Positions 6,492-15,284 of a DNA stretch of 20,744 nt are shown here, piece after piece (positions within the stretch are counted from its first letter, which is position 1; each line of letters begins with the position of its first letter). The notes beneath the pieces are model-generated. The model searched no databases. It had not been told where the DNA came from and saw only the letters and a list, made by a program, of their open reading frames with translations. The DNA lies in NCBI GenBank assembly GCA_045647525.1, contig JAZRMK010000020.1, positions 1-20,744 of the forward strand. Direction: 5' to 3'. Origin of the DNA: UMGS172 sp045647525 (GTDB lineage: Bacteria; Bacillota; Clostridia; Oscillospirales; Acutalibacteraceae). Made by a program: the position numbers and the translations under genes.

Positions 6492-8049
6492 TGTTTCACT
6501 TGAAGCAGAGTTTGGTGATTGCCGACTTCTTTTGGAAAATATACTGTCGTTAAGATTGCCAAAAGATGCCAAGGTGAAACTTTATAAAAAGGGTGTAGAT
6601 GCACGAAAAAAGGATTCGGTGCATTTTTCCTGCGCCTTTTTAATTGAAACGGCATCACAGAATGCAGCTTTAAAACAACTGAAAAAATACGATGCCGAGA
6701 GCTTTAAAGAACCAAGGTACGAATGGAAAACGGCAACACGTAACACTAAAAAGAGACCTGTTGTAGTGGGGTTTGGTCCTGCGGGAATGTTTGCGGCACT
6801 GAGCTTGGCAAAGGCAGGACTTTGTCCTATTGTTTTGGAACGCGGCAAGGACGCCGACAGTCGAAAAAGGGATGTCGATTTGTTCTTTGCGGGTGGAATT
6901 TTAAACGAAAACTCAAATGTTCAGTTTGGCGAAGGCGGAGCAGGTACGTTCTCTGACGGTAAGCTCAACACGGGAATCAAAGACCCCCGAATTCGCGAGG
7001 TGCTGCGTGTATTCAGCACTCACGGAGCAGGGGATAGGGTGCTCTACGATGCCAAACCGCACGTTGGAACCGATGTGCTTATAAATGTTGTCAAGTCGGT
7101 AAGAAAAGAGATAATTTCTCTAGGCGGCGAGGTGCTTTTTGAACACCGTGTTGTAGGCTTCGAAACTTTTGGCGGTCGGTTGAAGGGTCTAAACGTAGTA
7201 GAACCTAATGGTGAAAAGTTTGTGGAAACCGACTGTTGCGTGTTGGCTGTTGGACATTCGGCAAGAGACACTTTTAAAGAGGTCAAAAGGCGCGGCATTG
7301 AAATGCAACCGAAACCCTTTGCCGTGGGTGCAAGAATCGAACACCTGCGAAGTGAAATTGACCGTTCACAGTACGGGAAGTTTGCAGGTCATTCTGCCTT
7401 GGGTGCCGCTGACTATAAATTAGCCTGCCATTTAAAAGACGGACGAGGAGTTTTTACTTTTTGTATGTGCCCGGGCGGTGTTGTGGTCAACGCTTCGAGT
7501 GAGCAGGGCGGTATTGCCGTTAACGGAATGAGTTATTCTGCACGTGACGGAGTGAATTCCAACTCGGCACTGCTGGTAGGAGTAGGTGTTGAGGATTATT
7601 ATAAATCCGACGTTCTTGATGGAATGTATTTTCAACGTGAAATTGAACAGAAAGCCTTTCTCCAGGGAAACGGCCGACCTGTTTCGATGACTGTGGGTGA
7701 CTTTTTAAATATAAAAGACGGTAGCACTGCCGAGGTTGTGCCGTCAGCAAAACCTACTGTAACGTTCGGCAATATAGATAATGTTTTGCCGAAATTCATA
7801 ACCGATTCTCTCAGAGAGGGTATAGTTTTGCTTGACCGTAAACTCAAAGGCTTTGCCGATAGCAAAGCCGTACTTACCGCCCCCGAAACACGAAGCTCTT
7901 CACCTGTGAGGATATTGCGCTCGGCATCGGGTGAAAGCAACATTAGAGGAATTTACCCTTGCGGTGAGGGAGCAGGCTATGCAGGAGGTATAACCTCAGC
8001 GGCAGTGGACGGGTTGAAAGCGGCAGAATTGATTATTGACGCTATGTAA
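6469..8049 (+). CDS. FAD-dependent dehydrogenase of the COG2509 type
   Basis: A 526-residue flavoprotein. An N-terminal domain of about 90 residues precedes the Rossmann motif GFGPAG (101-106) with E124 in VLERG as ribose contact. Family-typical VQFGEGGAGTFSDGKLNT lies at 151-168 and the C-terminal FAD motif GIYPCGEGAGYAGGI near residue 495-510. These match the widespread but uncharacterised COG2509 'FAD-dependent dehydrogenases'; the reaction is unknown. ATG 6469 is chosen over GTG 6460 because GAGTGG at 6458-6463 stands at proper distance from it. The gene begins inside the last 23 nt of the preceding oxidoreductase, in another frame, so the two are very likely translationally coupled. No clear terminator follows; the 175-nt gap to gapA starts with AT-rich sequence in which nothing else is recognised before the gapA promoter. 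Confidence 0.88.
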   Translation: MIIIRNVSVSLEAEFGDCRLLLENILSLRLPKDAKVKLYKKGVDARKKDSVHFSCAFLIETASQNAALKQLKKYDAESFKEPRYEWKTATRNTKKRPVVVGFGPAGMFAALSLAKAGLCPIVLERGKDADSRKRDVDLFFAGGILNENSNVQFGEGGAGTFSDGKLNTGIKDPRIREVLRVFSTHGAGDRVLYDAKPHVGTDVLINVVKSVRKEIISLGGEVLFEHRVVGFETFGGRLKGLNVVEPNGEKFVETDCCVLAVGHSARDTFKEVKRRGIEMQPKPFAVGARIEHLRSEIDRSQYGKFAGHSALGAADYKLACHLKDGRGVFTFCMCPGGVVVNASSEQGGIAVNGMSYSARDGVNSNSALLVGVGVEDYYKSDVLDGMYFQREIEQKAFLQGNGRPVSMTVGDFLNIKDGSTAEVVPSAKPTVTFGNIDNVLPKFITDSLREGIVLLDRKLKGFADSKAVLTAPETRSSSPVRILRSASGESNIRGIYPCGEGAGYAGGITSAAVDGLKAAELIIDAM

Positions 8050-8163
8050 TGTAAGGCGTAACAATTTGAGCTGTGTTGCGCATAAAACTGCAAATATATG
8101 CAAAATGCACTAAAATTCGAGATTTTCGTTGATAAAAATGTCGTTAAAAATTCTACAAAGTAC

Positions 8164-8192
8164 TTGCAAATTTTGCTAATTGCGGTTAAAAT
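8164..8192 (+). promoter_or_regulatory. Promoter of the GAPDH gene
   Basis: TTGCAA (8164-8169) and TAAAAT (8187-8192) with a 17-bp spacer. The leader is short, about 26 nt, and carries a perfect AGGAGG (8211-8216) eight bases before the start codon. Confidence 0.75.
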
Positions 8193-8224
8193 ACTATTGT
8201 AATTTATTTTAGGAGGTAATTCCA

Positions 8225-9256
8225 ATGGTTAAAGTTGCTATTAACGGATTCGGCCGTATCGGTCGTCTCGCATTCCGTCAGATGTTCGGCGCAGAAGGTT
8301 ATGAAGTTGTTGCTATCAACGACCTCACCAAGCCCTCTATGCTTGCTCATCTTCTCAAGTACGACACCGCACAGGGTGGTTACTGTGGCGCAGTAGGTCA
8401 GAACCTTCACACTGTTGAGGCTGACGACGAAGCCGGTACCATCACCGTAGACGGCAAGACTCTCAAAATCTATGCAGAGAAAGATGCTAAGGATCTTCCC
8501 TGGGGCGAAATCGGCGTTGACGTAGTTCTCGAGTGCACAGGTTTCTATTGCTCTAAGGATAAGAGCCAGGCTCACATCGATGCAGGTGCTAAGAAGGTTG
8601 TTATTTCTGCTCCCGCAGGTAAGGATCTTCCCACTGTTGTTTTCAGCGTAAACGAAAACGTTCTTACCGCTGATGACAAGATTATTTCTGCTGCTTCCTG
8701 CACCACCAACTGCCTCGCTCCTATGGCTAAGGCTCTTAACGATTATGCTCCCATTCAGAGCGGTATCATGACAACTGTTCATGCATACACCGGCGACCAG
8801 ATGATTCTTGACGGTCCTCACAGAAAGGGTGACCTCCGCCGTGCACGTGCAGGCGCACAGAACATCGTTCCTAACTCTACCGGCGCTGCAAAGGCTATCG
8901 GCCTTGTTATCCCCGAACTCAACGGCAAGCTCATCGGTTCTGCTCAGAGAGTTCCTACCTGCACCGGTTCTACCACTATTCTTGTTGCTGTTGTTAAGGG
9001 CAAGGATGTTACTGTTGAAGGCATCAATGCTGCTATGAAGGCTGCTTCTTCTGCTTCCTTCGGCTACAACACTGAGGACATCGTTTCTTCTGATATTATC
9101 GGTATGACTTACGGTTCTCTCTTCGATGCAACTCAGACTATGGTTGCTAAGATTGATGACGACACCTATCAGGTACAGGTTGTTTCTTGGTATGATAACG
9201 AGAACTCATACACCAGCCAGATGGTTCGTACCATTAAGTACTTCGCAGAAATCTAA
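8225..9256 (+). CDS. gapA: Glyceraldehyde-3-phosphate dehydrogenase, type I
   Basis: A 343-residue glycolytic enzyme that converts glyceraldehyde 3-phosphate, NAD and phosphate to 1,3-bisphosphoglycerate. The NAD-binding start INGFGRIGRLAFR is at 6-18, with Asp33 in INDLT pointing to NAD rather than NADP. The catalytic loop SAASCTTNCLAP holds nucleophile Cys159, and TTVHAYTGDQ holds the activating His186. WYDNENSYTSQM closes the domain as in all type I enzymes. It is complete and of normal length. Its codon use (AAC, CTC, GGT/GGC, AAG) is far more biased than that of its neighbours, as expected for a highly expressed gene, and it has a perfect AGGAGG. It stands alone between its own promoter and terminator: no pgk, tpi or central glycolytic regulator gene follows, unlike many Firmicute gap operons. 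Confidence 0.97.
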   Translation: MVKVAINGFGRIGRLAFRQMFGAEGYEVVAINDLTKPSMLAHLLKYDTAQGGYCGAVGQNLHTVEADDEAGTITVDGKTLKIYAEKDAKDLPWGEIGVDVVLECTGFYCSKDKSQAHIDAGAKKVVISAPAGKDLPTVVFSVNENVLTADDKIISAASCTTNCLAPMAKALNDYAPIQSGIMTTVHAYTGDQMILDGPHRKGDLRRARAGAQNIVPNSTGAAKAIGLVIPELNGKLIGSAQRVPTCTGSTTILVAVVKGKDVTVEGINAAMKAASSASFGYNTEDIVSSDIIGMTYGSLFDATQTMVAKIDDDTYQVQVVSWYDNENSYTSQMVRTIKYFAEI

Positions 9257-9277
9257 TTTTAAGATTTTGAAGTTTCG

Positions 9278-9307
9278 AAGCACTCCGCTTTATGCGGAGT
9301 GCTTTTT
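9278..9307 (+). terminator. Intrinsic terminator after gapA
   Basis: An 11-bp perfect stem (9278-9288 with 9294-9304), loop tttat, and a T tract ending at 9307. It starts 22 nt after the gapA stop codon. Confidence 0.92.
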
Positions 9308-9373
9308 CTTTTATGGTGTTTAAAAACGGTGCAATAAATCAATAATAATGATGGTAATGATGTCTGTTGTTGC

Positions 9374-9402
9374 TTGACATATTTTGCCTTTTGAGGTAAA
9401 AT
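9374..9402 (+). promoter_or_regulatory. Promoter of the RNase J-gdpP-rplI-dnaB-tilS-ftsH run
   Basis: TTGACA (9374-9379) and TAAAAT (9397-9402) with a 17-bp spacer. The 5' leader is long for this window, about 118 nt, and very AT-rich; no known riboswitch fold is recognised in it. Confidence 0.78.
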
Positions 9403-9527
9403 ATAATCTGTATAAATGTATGTATTTTTAGAATCTCTATATAAAAGACAATCATAGTTAATAAAGTGTTAATTTGAATTTTCGGAAGATATACATATAC
9501 TACTTAATTTTAAAAAGGAGTTATTTA

Positions 9528-11447
9528 ATGGCAAAAGCAAATAATAATGCCGAAATAGTATCAGCAATAAATAATTTGAAAAGTAAGAACAAGACAAAAT
9601 CAAAGCAAAGGCAGAATCAGCGCTATTATAAGCAAAACAAAAAGAATACACTGAACGGTAAAATCAAAGCAAGTCAAGATAATAATTTTGATGTAACTTC
9701 CGTCGAAAAGTCGCAGGAAACTGCAACAAAAACACGTGCTAATTACAAAAGAAACAATAAGAAAAAGTCGCAAACCCCTAAGATTTCACATAAACCTTTA
9801 AGAATAACTCCGCTTGGCGGTCTTGGCGAAATCGGTAAGAACATTACTCTTTATGAGTATGAAAACGATATGTTCTTGGTCGATTGTGGTATGTCCTTCC
9901 CTGATGAAGATATGCCGGGTATTGATATTGTTATTCCTGATTTTTCGCACATAGTAAAAAACGCAGATAAGATAAGAGGTCTTGTTGTGACTCATGGTCA
10001 CGAGGACCATATTGGTGCAATTCCGTACCTGTTGAAAGAGTGCAATTTGCCGATATACGGAACTGCGCTCACAATAGGTCTTATTGAAGGTAAGTTGCGT
10101 GAGCATAAATTGCTTGACTGCGCAAAACTCAACGTTATAAAACCCGGTGATGTTATCGATTTGGGTGCTTTTTCGATAGAGTTTATCCATGTAAACCATT
10201 CAATTCCTGACGCGGTAGCCGTTGCGGTGACCACACCGGCAGGGCTTGTTGTCCAGACGGGCGACTTCAAGATCGATACCACACCTATTGACGGTCATGT
10301 TATTGATCTGGGTCGGTTTGCCGAACTCGGTAAGCAGGGTGTTTTGGCTTTGCTTTCGGATTCAACCAATGCTGAGCGACCGGGATTTACGGCTTCTGAA
10401 AGAATTGTCGGTGAATCGTTCTCCAACCTTTTCAAGAAGGCGGGCAAGAGAAGAATCATCGTTGCCACATTCTCGTCAAATATTCATCGTGTCCAGCAGA
10501 TCATCGATGAGGCTGTCCGTTGCGATCGCAAGGTAGCAGTGTCGGGCAGAAGTATGCAGAACGTTGTGCAGGTTGCGAGCGAACTCGGCTACCTCAATGT
10601 TCCCGATAACGTGCTTATTGATATTGATATGATCAAGCGCTACACCCCTGAGCAGTTGGTAATAATCACAACGGGAAGTCAGGGTGAACCGATGTCGGCT
10701 TTGCATCGAATGGCGTTCAATGATCACAGAAAAGTGCTTATAGGTCCTGACGATATGATAATCATTTCGGCAACACCTATTCCGGGTAATGAAAAGACCG
10801 TTACAAAGGTAATAAACGAGCTTATGAAGCTCGGTGCCGAGGTGGTTTATGAGAAGATGTATGATGTTCACGTGTCTGGCCACGCTTGCCAGGATGAACT
10901 TAAAATCATGCTCGATATCGTAAAGCCGGAGTATTTCATTCCCGTCCACGGCGAGCAGAAGCATCTTGTAAAGCATGCGTATCTTGCAAAGGCTGTGGGT
11001 GTTTTAGAGGATAACATCATTATCGGTGCTAACGGTAATGTTATTGAGCTTTGCGAGAAATATATGAAGGTGGTTGACACCGTTCAGGCAGGCAGTGTTT
11101 TGGTTGACGGTTTTGGTGTCGGTGATGTTGGCAACGTAGTTCTTCGCGACCGTAAACATTTGGCCGAAGACGGAATTATTGTAGTTGCTGTATCGGTCGA
11201 TTCTGTGACCAGAGAGGTTATTGCAGGACCTGATATTATTTCAAGAGGATTCGTGTATGTCAAGGAATCCGAGCAACTTATGGATGAATCACGCGAAGTC
11301 GTTTGTGATATTTTGGAAAAGTGTTATATTTCACATGTAAGGGACTGGAACACCGTAAAATCCAGAATGCGTGACGGCTTATCAAGATATCTTTATGAGC
11401 AGACGGGACGTAGCCCGATGGTATTGCCTATAATAATGGAGATATAA
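9528..11447 (+). CDS. rnj: Ribonuclease J (metallo-beta-lactamase/beta-CASP RNase)
   Basis: A 639-residue RNase J, the cytoplasmic 5'-3' exonuclease and endonuclease that drives mRNA decay and rRNA processing in Firmicutes. The catalytic core starts near residue 90 (LRITPLGGLGEIGKN). It has the metal-binding motif THGHEDH at 155-161, further ligands at H224 (HVNHSIPD) and D246 (TGDFKID), LLSDSTNAERPG at 275-286 and the beta-CASP segment HVSGHACQDELK near 450. Removing the extension leaves about 550 residues, the usual RNase J length. The first ~88 residues are an extension rich in Lys, Asn and Gln, probably disordered. ATG 9528 is chosen because AAAAAGGAG (9512-9520) precedes it; an in-frame TTG at 9474 would translate through that site. 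Whether it is J1- or J2-like cannot be decided. The next gene follows after 24 nt. Confidence 0.94.
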   Translation: MAKANNNAEIVSAINNLKSKNKTKSKQRQNQRYYKQNKKNTLNGKIKASQDNNFDVTSVEKSQETATKTRANYKRNNKKKSQTPKISHKPLRITPLGGLGEIGKNITLYEYENDMFLVDCGMSFPDEDMPGIDIVIPDFSHIVKNADKIRGLVVTHGHEDHIGAIPYLLKECNLPIYGTALTIGLIEGKLREHKLLDCAKLNVIKPGDVIDLGAFSIEFIHVNHSIPDAVAVAVTTPAGLVVQTGDFKIDTTPIDGHVIDLGRFAELGKQGVLALLSDSTNAERPGFTASERIVGESFSNLFKKAGKRRIIVATFSSNIHRVQQIIDEAVRCDRKVAVSGRSMQNVVQVASELGYLNVPDNVLIDIDMIKRYTPEQLVIITTGSQGEPMSALHRMAFNDHRKVLIGPDDMIIISATPIPGNEKTVTKVINELMKLGAEVVYEKMYDVHVSGHACQDELKIMLDIVKPEYFIPVHGEQKHLVKHAYLAKAVGVLEDNIIIGANGNVIELCEKYMKVVDTVQAGSVLVDGFGVGDVGNVVLRDRKHLAEDGIIVVAVSVDSVTREVIAGPDIISRGFVYVKESEQLMDESREVVCDILEKCYISHVRDWNTVKSRMRDGLSRYLYEQTGRSPMVLPIIMEI

Positions 11448-11471
11448 TTTAGCCTTTCAGGAGGTTTGTTT

Positions 11472-13442
11472 ATGAAAAAGATATGGGGAGTGGGAAAGGT
11501 CTTTGTTGCGTTGTTGCTGTTACTGGCAATAAACGTTGCTGTGATATACTTTCTTCCGAAATATGCGTTGTATATTTCTTTGGGACTTACCGCAGTAGGC
11601 CTTGTCGTTGCGATAATCACGCTTTTAGGGTTGCACACTAATATAGGAAAAATCATTTCGCGAGTATCAAAGGGCATTTCGACTGCTCAGTCACGAGCGT
11701 TGAATGAGCTTAAAATACCCGTTATGATAACAACCGAAATAGGTGAGGTTGTTTGGTACAACCCTTCGTTTGAAGAAGATGTTTCGTATGCATCAAAAAC
11801 TGTCGGCAAAAACGTTGACGAAATTTTTGGCGAAGGTTTTATGAATAATGTGGCAACACGTGGCAGTTTGGAAATTGCTTTGGGCGACAGTATATTCTCG
11901 GTTACTGCGTCTGCGGTTGAGGATAGCGGAAGATTGCTTAAAATCTACTATCTTTTTGATATTACCGACCTTCGCAAAATTGCCGTTGAGTATGAGCAGA
12001 CAAGACCTGTTGTGGCTATTGTTGCCATTGATAACCTCGACGAAATTATGAAAAACGCCAAAGACAGTGAGATAGCATCATTTAAAAGTGAGATTCAAAA
12101 GCGAATTGAAGCATGGTTCAGAGGCGTTTCTACCATTTGCCGTAAACTTTCGGGCGACCGTTACATCATGGTTATGGAGGAACGTAATTACAGAGCGTTA
12201 TCAGATGAAGGTTTCAAGGTCCTTGACGAAGTAAGGGCATTGAAGTTTGGCGAAAGTGCAGCATCTCTTTCTATCGGTGTAGGCATCGGTGGCGGTGGTT
12301 TTGAAGAGTGTAGTGAAATGGCAAATCAAGCATTGGAGATGGCTTTGGGACGAGGTGGCGACCAGGCGGTTGTCAAAATGCCCAATAACGAATATAAATT
12401 CTACGGCGGTGTTTCGGGTGCCATTGAAAAGCACAATAAGGTGAGAGCAAGACTTATTGCCAACACCTTGAAGGGCCTTATCAATTCCAGTTCAAATGTA
12501 ATTCTTATGGGTCACAGGTTTGCTGACCTTGATGCACTGGGAGCTTGTATTGCTTTGTCGAGTGCCGTTCAACAACTCGGCAAGCAGGCATATATCGTAC
12601 TTGATAAATCAAAGACTATGGCAGAACCTCTTTATAAGCGTGCCGAAGCGCTGGACGCACCCTGTTATATTGTCAGCGGTGAAGAGGTAATGCCGTTTAT
12701 AGACAGCGATACGTTACTTATAATTGCCGACGTGCACCGTCCGTCCTTCCTTGATTGTCCTGAACTATACAATAAGTGTAATAATGTTGTTGTAATTGAC
12801 CATCATCGCAAGGCGGTGGACTATATCAATGATGCAGTGTTGTTTTATCACGAAACCGCTGTTTCTTCAACCTGTGAAATGGTTGCTGAATTGTTGCAGT
12901 ATATGTGTCCCAAGGCGGTTGGTCAAATAGAGGCTGAGGCTTTGCTTTCGGGCATTATGCTTGACAGCCGTAACTTTGTGTTGAATACCGGAGTCAGAAC
13001 ATTTGAGGCTTCTGCATTTTTAAGAAACCGCGGTGCTGACCCGGTTACCGTTAAAAAGTTATTCTCGGGCTCGATGGAAGCCTATAAGCTTCGTGCAGAG
13101 ATTGTGGGTTCAGCAGTTCTTTATGATGAAGATTGTGCTATTGCCGTAAATTCTACCGTCAATGCAAGTACCCGCGTTGCGTCCTCGCAGGCGGCTGACG
13201 AACTACTTGGAATAAGCGGTGTGTTGGGTTCGTTCGTACTTTGCAAGTATGGAAGCGAAATTAACATTTCTGCTCGTTCTTTCGGCGGAATGAATGTGCA
13301 GGTAATTATGGAAAAGTTAGGTGGCGGCGGACATAGAACAATGGCCGCTTGTCAGTTGCAGGTCGATAGCTTTGCCGCGGCAACCGAAAAGTTAAAGGCT
13401 GCTATTGACGAGTATAAAAAGGAAATTCGTAAGAAAGGTTGA
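11472..13442 (+). CDS. gdpP: Cyclic-di-AMP phosphodiesterase GdpP (DHH family)
   Basis: A 656-residue membrane protein that hydrolyses c-di-AMP to pApA and so tunes potassium and osmolyte balance. Two N-terminal transmembrane helices cover about 8-28 and 32-54. A PAS-like domain follows (about 80-165), then a degenerate GGDEF domain (about 172-305) whose signature is replaced by GRGGDQ. The DHH domain carries GHRFADLDALG (347-357), D420 in IIADVHRPS, IDHH (442-445) and D499 in MLDSRNF. The C-terminal DHHA1 domain has GGGGHR at 617-622. All metal ligands look intact, so the enzyme should be active. ATG 11472 lies seven bases after AGGAGG (11459-11464), while TTG 11466 is too close to it. The order gdpP-rplI-dnaB is as in Bacillus subtilis; coupling directly behind RNase J makes the four likely co-transcribed. 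Confidence 0.95.
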   Translation: MKKIWGVGKVFVALLLLLAINVAVIYFLPKYALYISLGLTAVGLVVAIITLLGLHTNIGKIISRVSKGISTAQSRALNELKIPVMITTEIGEVVWYNPSFEEDVSYASKTVGKNVDEIFGEGFMNNVATRGSLEIALGDSIFSVTASAVEDSGRLLKIYYLFDITDLRKIAVEYEQTRPVVAIVAIDNLDEIMKNAKDSEIASFKSEIQKRIEAWFRGVSTICRKLSGDRYIMVMEERNYRALSDEGFKVLDEVRALKFGESAASLSIGVGIGGGGFEECSEMANQALEMALGRGGDQAVVKMPNNEYKFYGGVSGAIEKHNKVRARLIANTLKGLINSSSNVILMGHRFADLDALGACIALSSAVQQLGKQAYIVLDKSKTMAEPLYKRAEALDAPCYIVSGEEVMPFIDSDTLLIIADVHRPSFLDCPELYNKCNNVVVIDHHRKAVDYINDAVLFYHETAVSSTCEMVAELLQYMCPKAVGQIEAEALLSGIMLDSRNFVLNTGVRTFEASAFLRNRGADPVTVKKLFSGSMEAYKLRAEIVGSAVLYDEDCAIAVNSTVNASTRVASSQAADELLGISGVLGSFVLCKYGSEINISARSFGGMNVQVIMEKLGGGGHRTMAACQLQVDSFAAATEKLKAAIDEYKKEIRKKG

Positions 13443-13447
13443 TATAA

Positions 13448-13888
13448 ATGAAGGTTATACTTAATGCCGATGTAAAAGGCTTGGGTAAAAAAGGTGAAAT
13501 GGTAAACGCTTCTGACGGTTATGCCAGAAACTTCCTGTTCCCTAAAAATCTGGCAGTTGAAGCTAATGCTACTGCTATGAACGAGCTTAAAAACCGCGAG
13601 GCTTCTAAGGCTCACCATCTCGCCGAAGAGAAAAAGGCCGCAACCGATGCTAAAAATAAAATCGATGGCAAGGAAATCGTCATTAAGGCAAAGGCAGGTG
13701 CTAACGGCAAGTTGTTCGGTGCTGTAACATCTAAGGAAATTGCATCTGAAATAAACACCAAATTCGGTCTTGCAGTAGATAAAAAGAAGATTTCCGTTGC
13801 CGATATCAAGGCATACGGTGAGTATAAAGCAGAGGTTAAGTTCTACAACGGCATAGTTGCTGAAATCAATGTGAAAGTTACAGAATAA
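13448..13888 (+). CDS. rplI: 50S ribosomal protein L9
   Basis: A 146-residue protein of normal L9 length. The N-terminal 23S rRNA-binding domain starts MKVILNADVKGLGKKGEMV and contains the signature DGYARNFLFPKNLA. A charged connecting helix (about 42-75) leads to the C-terminal domain with GKLFGAVTSKEIA. L9 binds at the base of the L1 stalk and limits frameshifting. It starts 5 nt after the gdpP stop codon, with its ribosome binding site (GAAAGG) inside the end of gdpP, and dnaB follows after 12 nt. This placement is the conserved Firmicute arrangement. Confidence 0.97.
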   Translation: MKVILNADVKGLGKKGEMVNASDGYARNFLFPKNLAVEANATAMNELKNREASKAHHLAEEKKAATDAKNKIDGKEIVIKAKAGANGKLFGAVTSKEIASEINTKFGLAVDKKKISVADIKAYGEYKAEVKFYNGIVAEINVKVTE

Positions 13889-13900
13889 TGAGGTGTGAAA

Positions 13901-15274
13901 ATGGCATCTAACAGTAAAAATACTGCGTTTGAGGGAGCAGGCTTGCCTTTTTCAAACGAAGCCGAGCAGTCGGTGCTCGGTGCCATACTTATTGATCCCC
14001 CGAGCATTAACGAGGTTTTGAGCCGTCAGCTTAAAACCGAGCATTTTTACATTCCGCAGAACCGACGTATTTTCGAAGTGTTGTCGTCGATGAGTGCTCT
14101 TAATCAGACCATCGACTTTATTGCAGTGCTTGAAAAAATCAAGGACGATGAGTTGTTTGAAGGCAACTCGGCAAAGGCATATTTGTCGTCGCTGGTTGAG
14201 GTCGTTCCGTCGTCTGCCAATATTGTTACTTATGCGGATATAGTCAAGGATAGGTTTACTAACCGTTCTCTTATCTCCATTTCGCGCGATATCATTGATA
14301 TGGCTTCAAGTGGACAGGCAGACTCTAACACTTTGTTGGAATCGGCGGAACAGAAGATTTACGATATCCGTCAGGGCAGGGATGTTACAGGTCTTAAATC
14401 AATAAAGGATGTTATCGACCAGGAAACGTTTATCCGCCTTTCAAAGATAAGCAACCCCGAAACGAGAAAAGAATATGTGGGAATTCCCACGGGCTTTTCA
14501 GCTCTTGACAGGGTCATCACAGGTCTTAATAAATCTGACCTTATTATCGTTGGTGCACGTCCCGGTATGGGTAAAACCGCGTTTGCACTTAACGTCGCAA
14601 GAAACGTTGCGTTACAGTCGGGCAAAAAGGTTTGCTTCTTCTCGCTTGAAATGAGCCGTGACCAGTTAGCACAGCGTTTGTTGTCAAGTGAGGCAATGAT
14701 CGAAAGCAGCAAGATGCGTACCGGTGAGCTTACTACTGACGACTGGGTAAATCTTAATGAGGCAAGCAAGCGTCTCAAAGAAACGCAGATCTATATTGAT
14801 GAGACTTCGGGCATTACAGTGCCCGAAATGAAGGCAAAGTTGCGTCGTTTAAAGGATGTCGATATGGTTATTGTCGACTACTTGGGTCTTATGCAGTCAG
14901 CCAAAAGAACCGAAAACAGAGTTCAGGAAGTTTCGGATATTACAAGAAATCTCAAAATAATGGCAAAAGAACTGGGCATTCCCGTAATGGTTTGTGCTCA
15001 GTTGGGCCGTGGTACCGAGGCTAAGGGTAAATCTCACAAGCCTGCACTTTCTGATCTTAGAGAATCAGGTTCTATCGAGCAGGATGCAGATATCGTTCTG
15101 TTTATGTATCGTGACCTTTATTACAAGGATGAGAATCAAGACCCCAATGTTCAGATAGATGAACATAAGGCCGAGTGTATCGTTGCTAAAAACCGTCACG
15201 GCGGATTGGATACGATTCCTCTTTATTGGGATGGCCAATATACTCGTTTTTCAACCGTTGATGTTATCGGATAA
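13901..15274 (+). CDS. dnaB: Replicative DNA helicase DnaB
   Basis: A 457-residue hexameric replication-fork helicase (called DnaC in Bacillus). The N-terminal primase-interacting domain starts LPFSNEAEQSVLGAIL (15-30). A linker leads to the RecA-like ATPase, with Walker A GARPGMGKT at 218-226, FFSLEMS at 247-252, Walker B VIVDYL with D326, the sensor loop CAQLGRG (365-371, more often SQLNRG) and an arginine-finger type KNRHGG at 430-435. Length is normal and there is no intein. ATG 13901 is preferred over an in-frame GTG at 13895, since GAGGTG (13890-13895) is the ribosome binding site. The neighbouring rplI and gdpP support the assignment as the chromosomal rather than a phage helicase. Confidence 0.96.
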   Translation: MASNSKNTAFEGAGLPFSNEAEQSVLGAILIDPPSINEVLSRQLKTEHFYIPQNRRIFEVLSSMSALNQTIDFIAVLEKIKDDELFEGNSAKAYLSSLVEVVPSSANIVTYADIVKDRFTNRSLISISRDIIDMASSGQADSNTLLESAEQKIYDIRQGRDVTGLKSIKDVIDQETFIRLSKISNPETRKEYVGIPTGFSALDRVITGLNKSDLIIVGARPGMGKTAFALNVARNVALQSGKKVCFFSLEMSRDQLAQRLLSSEAMIESSKMRTGELTTDDWVNLNEASKRLKETQIYIDETSGITVPEMKAKLRRLKDVDMVIVDYLGLMQSAKRTENRVQEVSDITRNLKIMAKELGIPVMVCAQLGRGTEAKGKSHKPALSDLRESGSIEQDADIVLFMYRDLYYKDENQDPNVQIDEHKAECIVAKNRHGGLDTIPLYWDGQYTRFSTVDVIG

Positions 15275-15284
15275 GGAGAATTAG

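Noticed and set aside
8204..8821. Minus-strand 205-codon ORF opposite gapA
   Set aside because: Antisense shadow of a strongly codon-biased gene; no start signals and no known motif.
9474..9527. Upstream TTG start for RNase J
   Set aside because: It would translate through the strong ribosome binding site at 9512-9520; the ATG at 9528 fits that site.
9403..9527. Riboswitch or T-box in the long leader before RNase J
   Set aside because: The leader is very AT-rich, with no recognisable conserved core, specifier loop or antiterminator.
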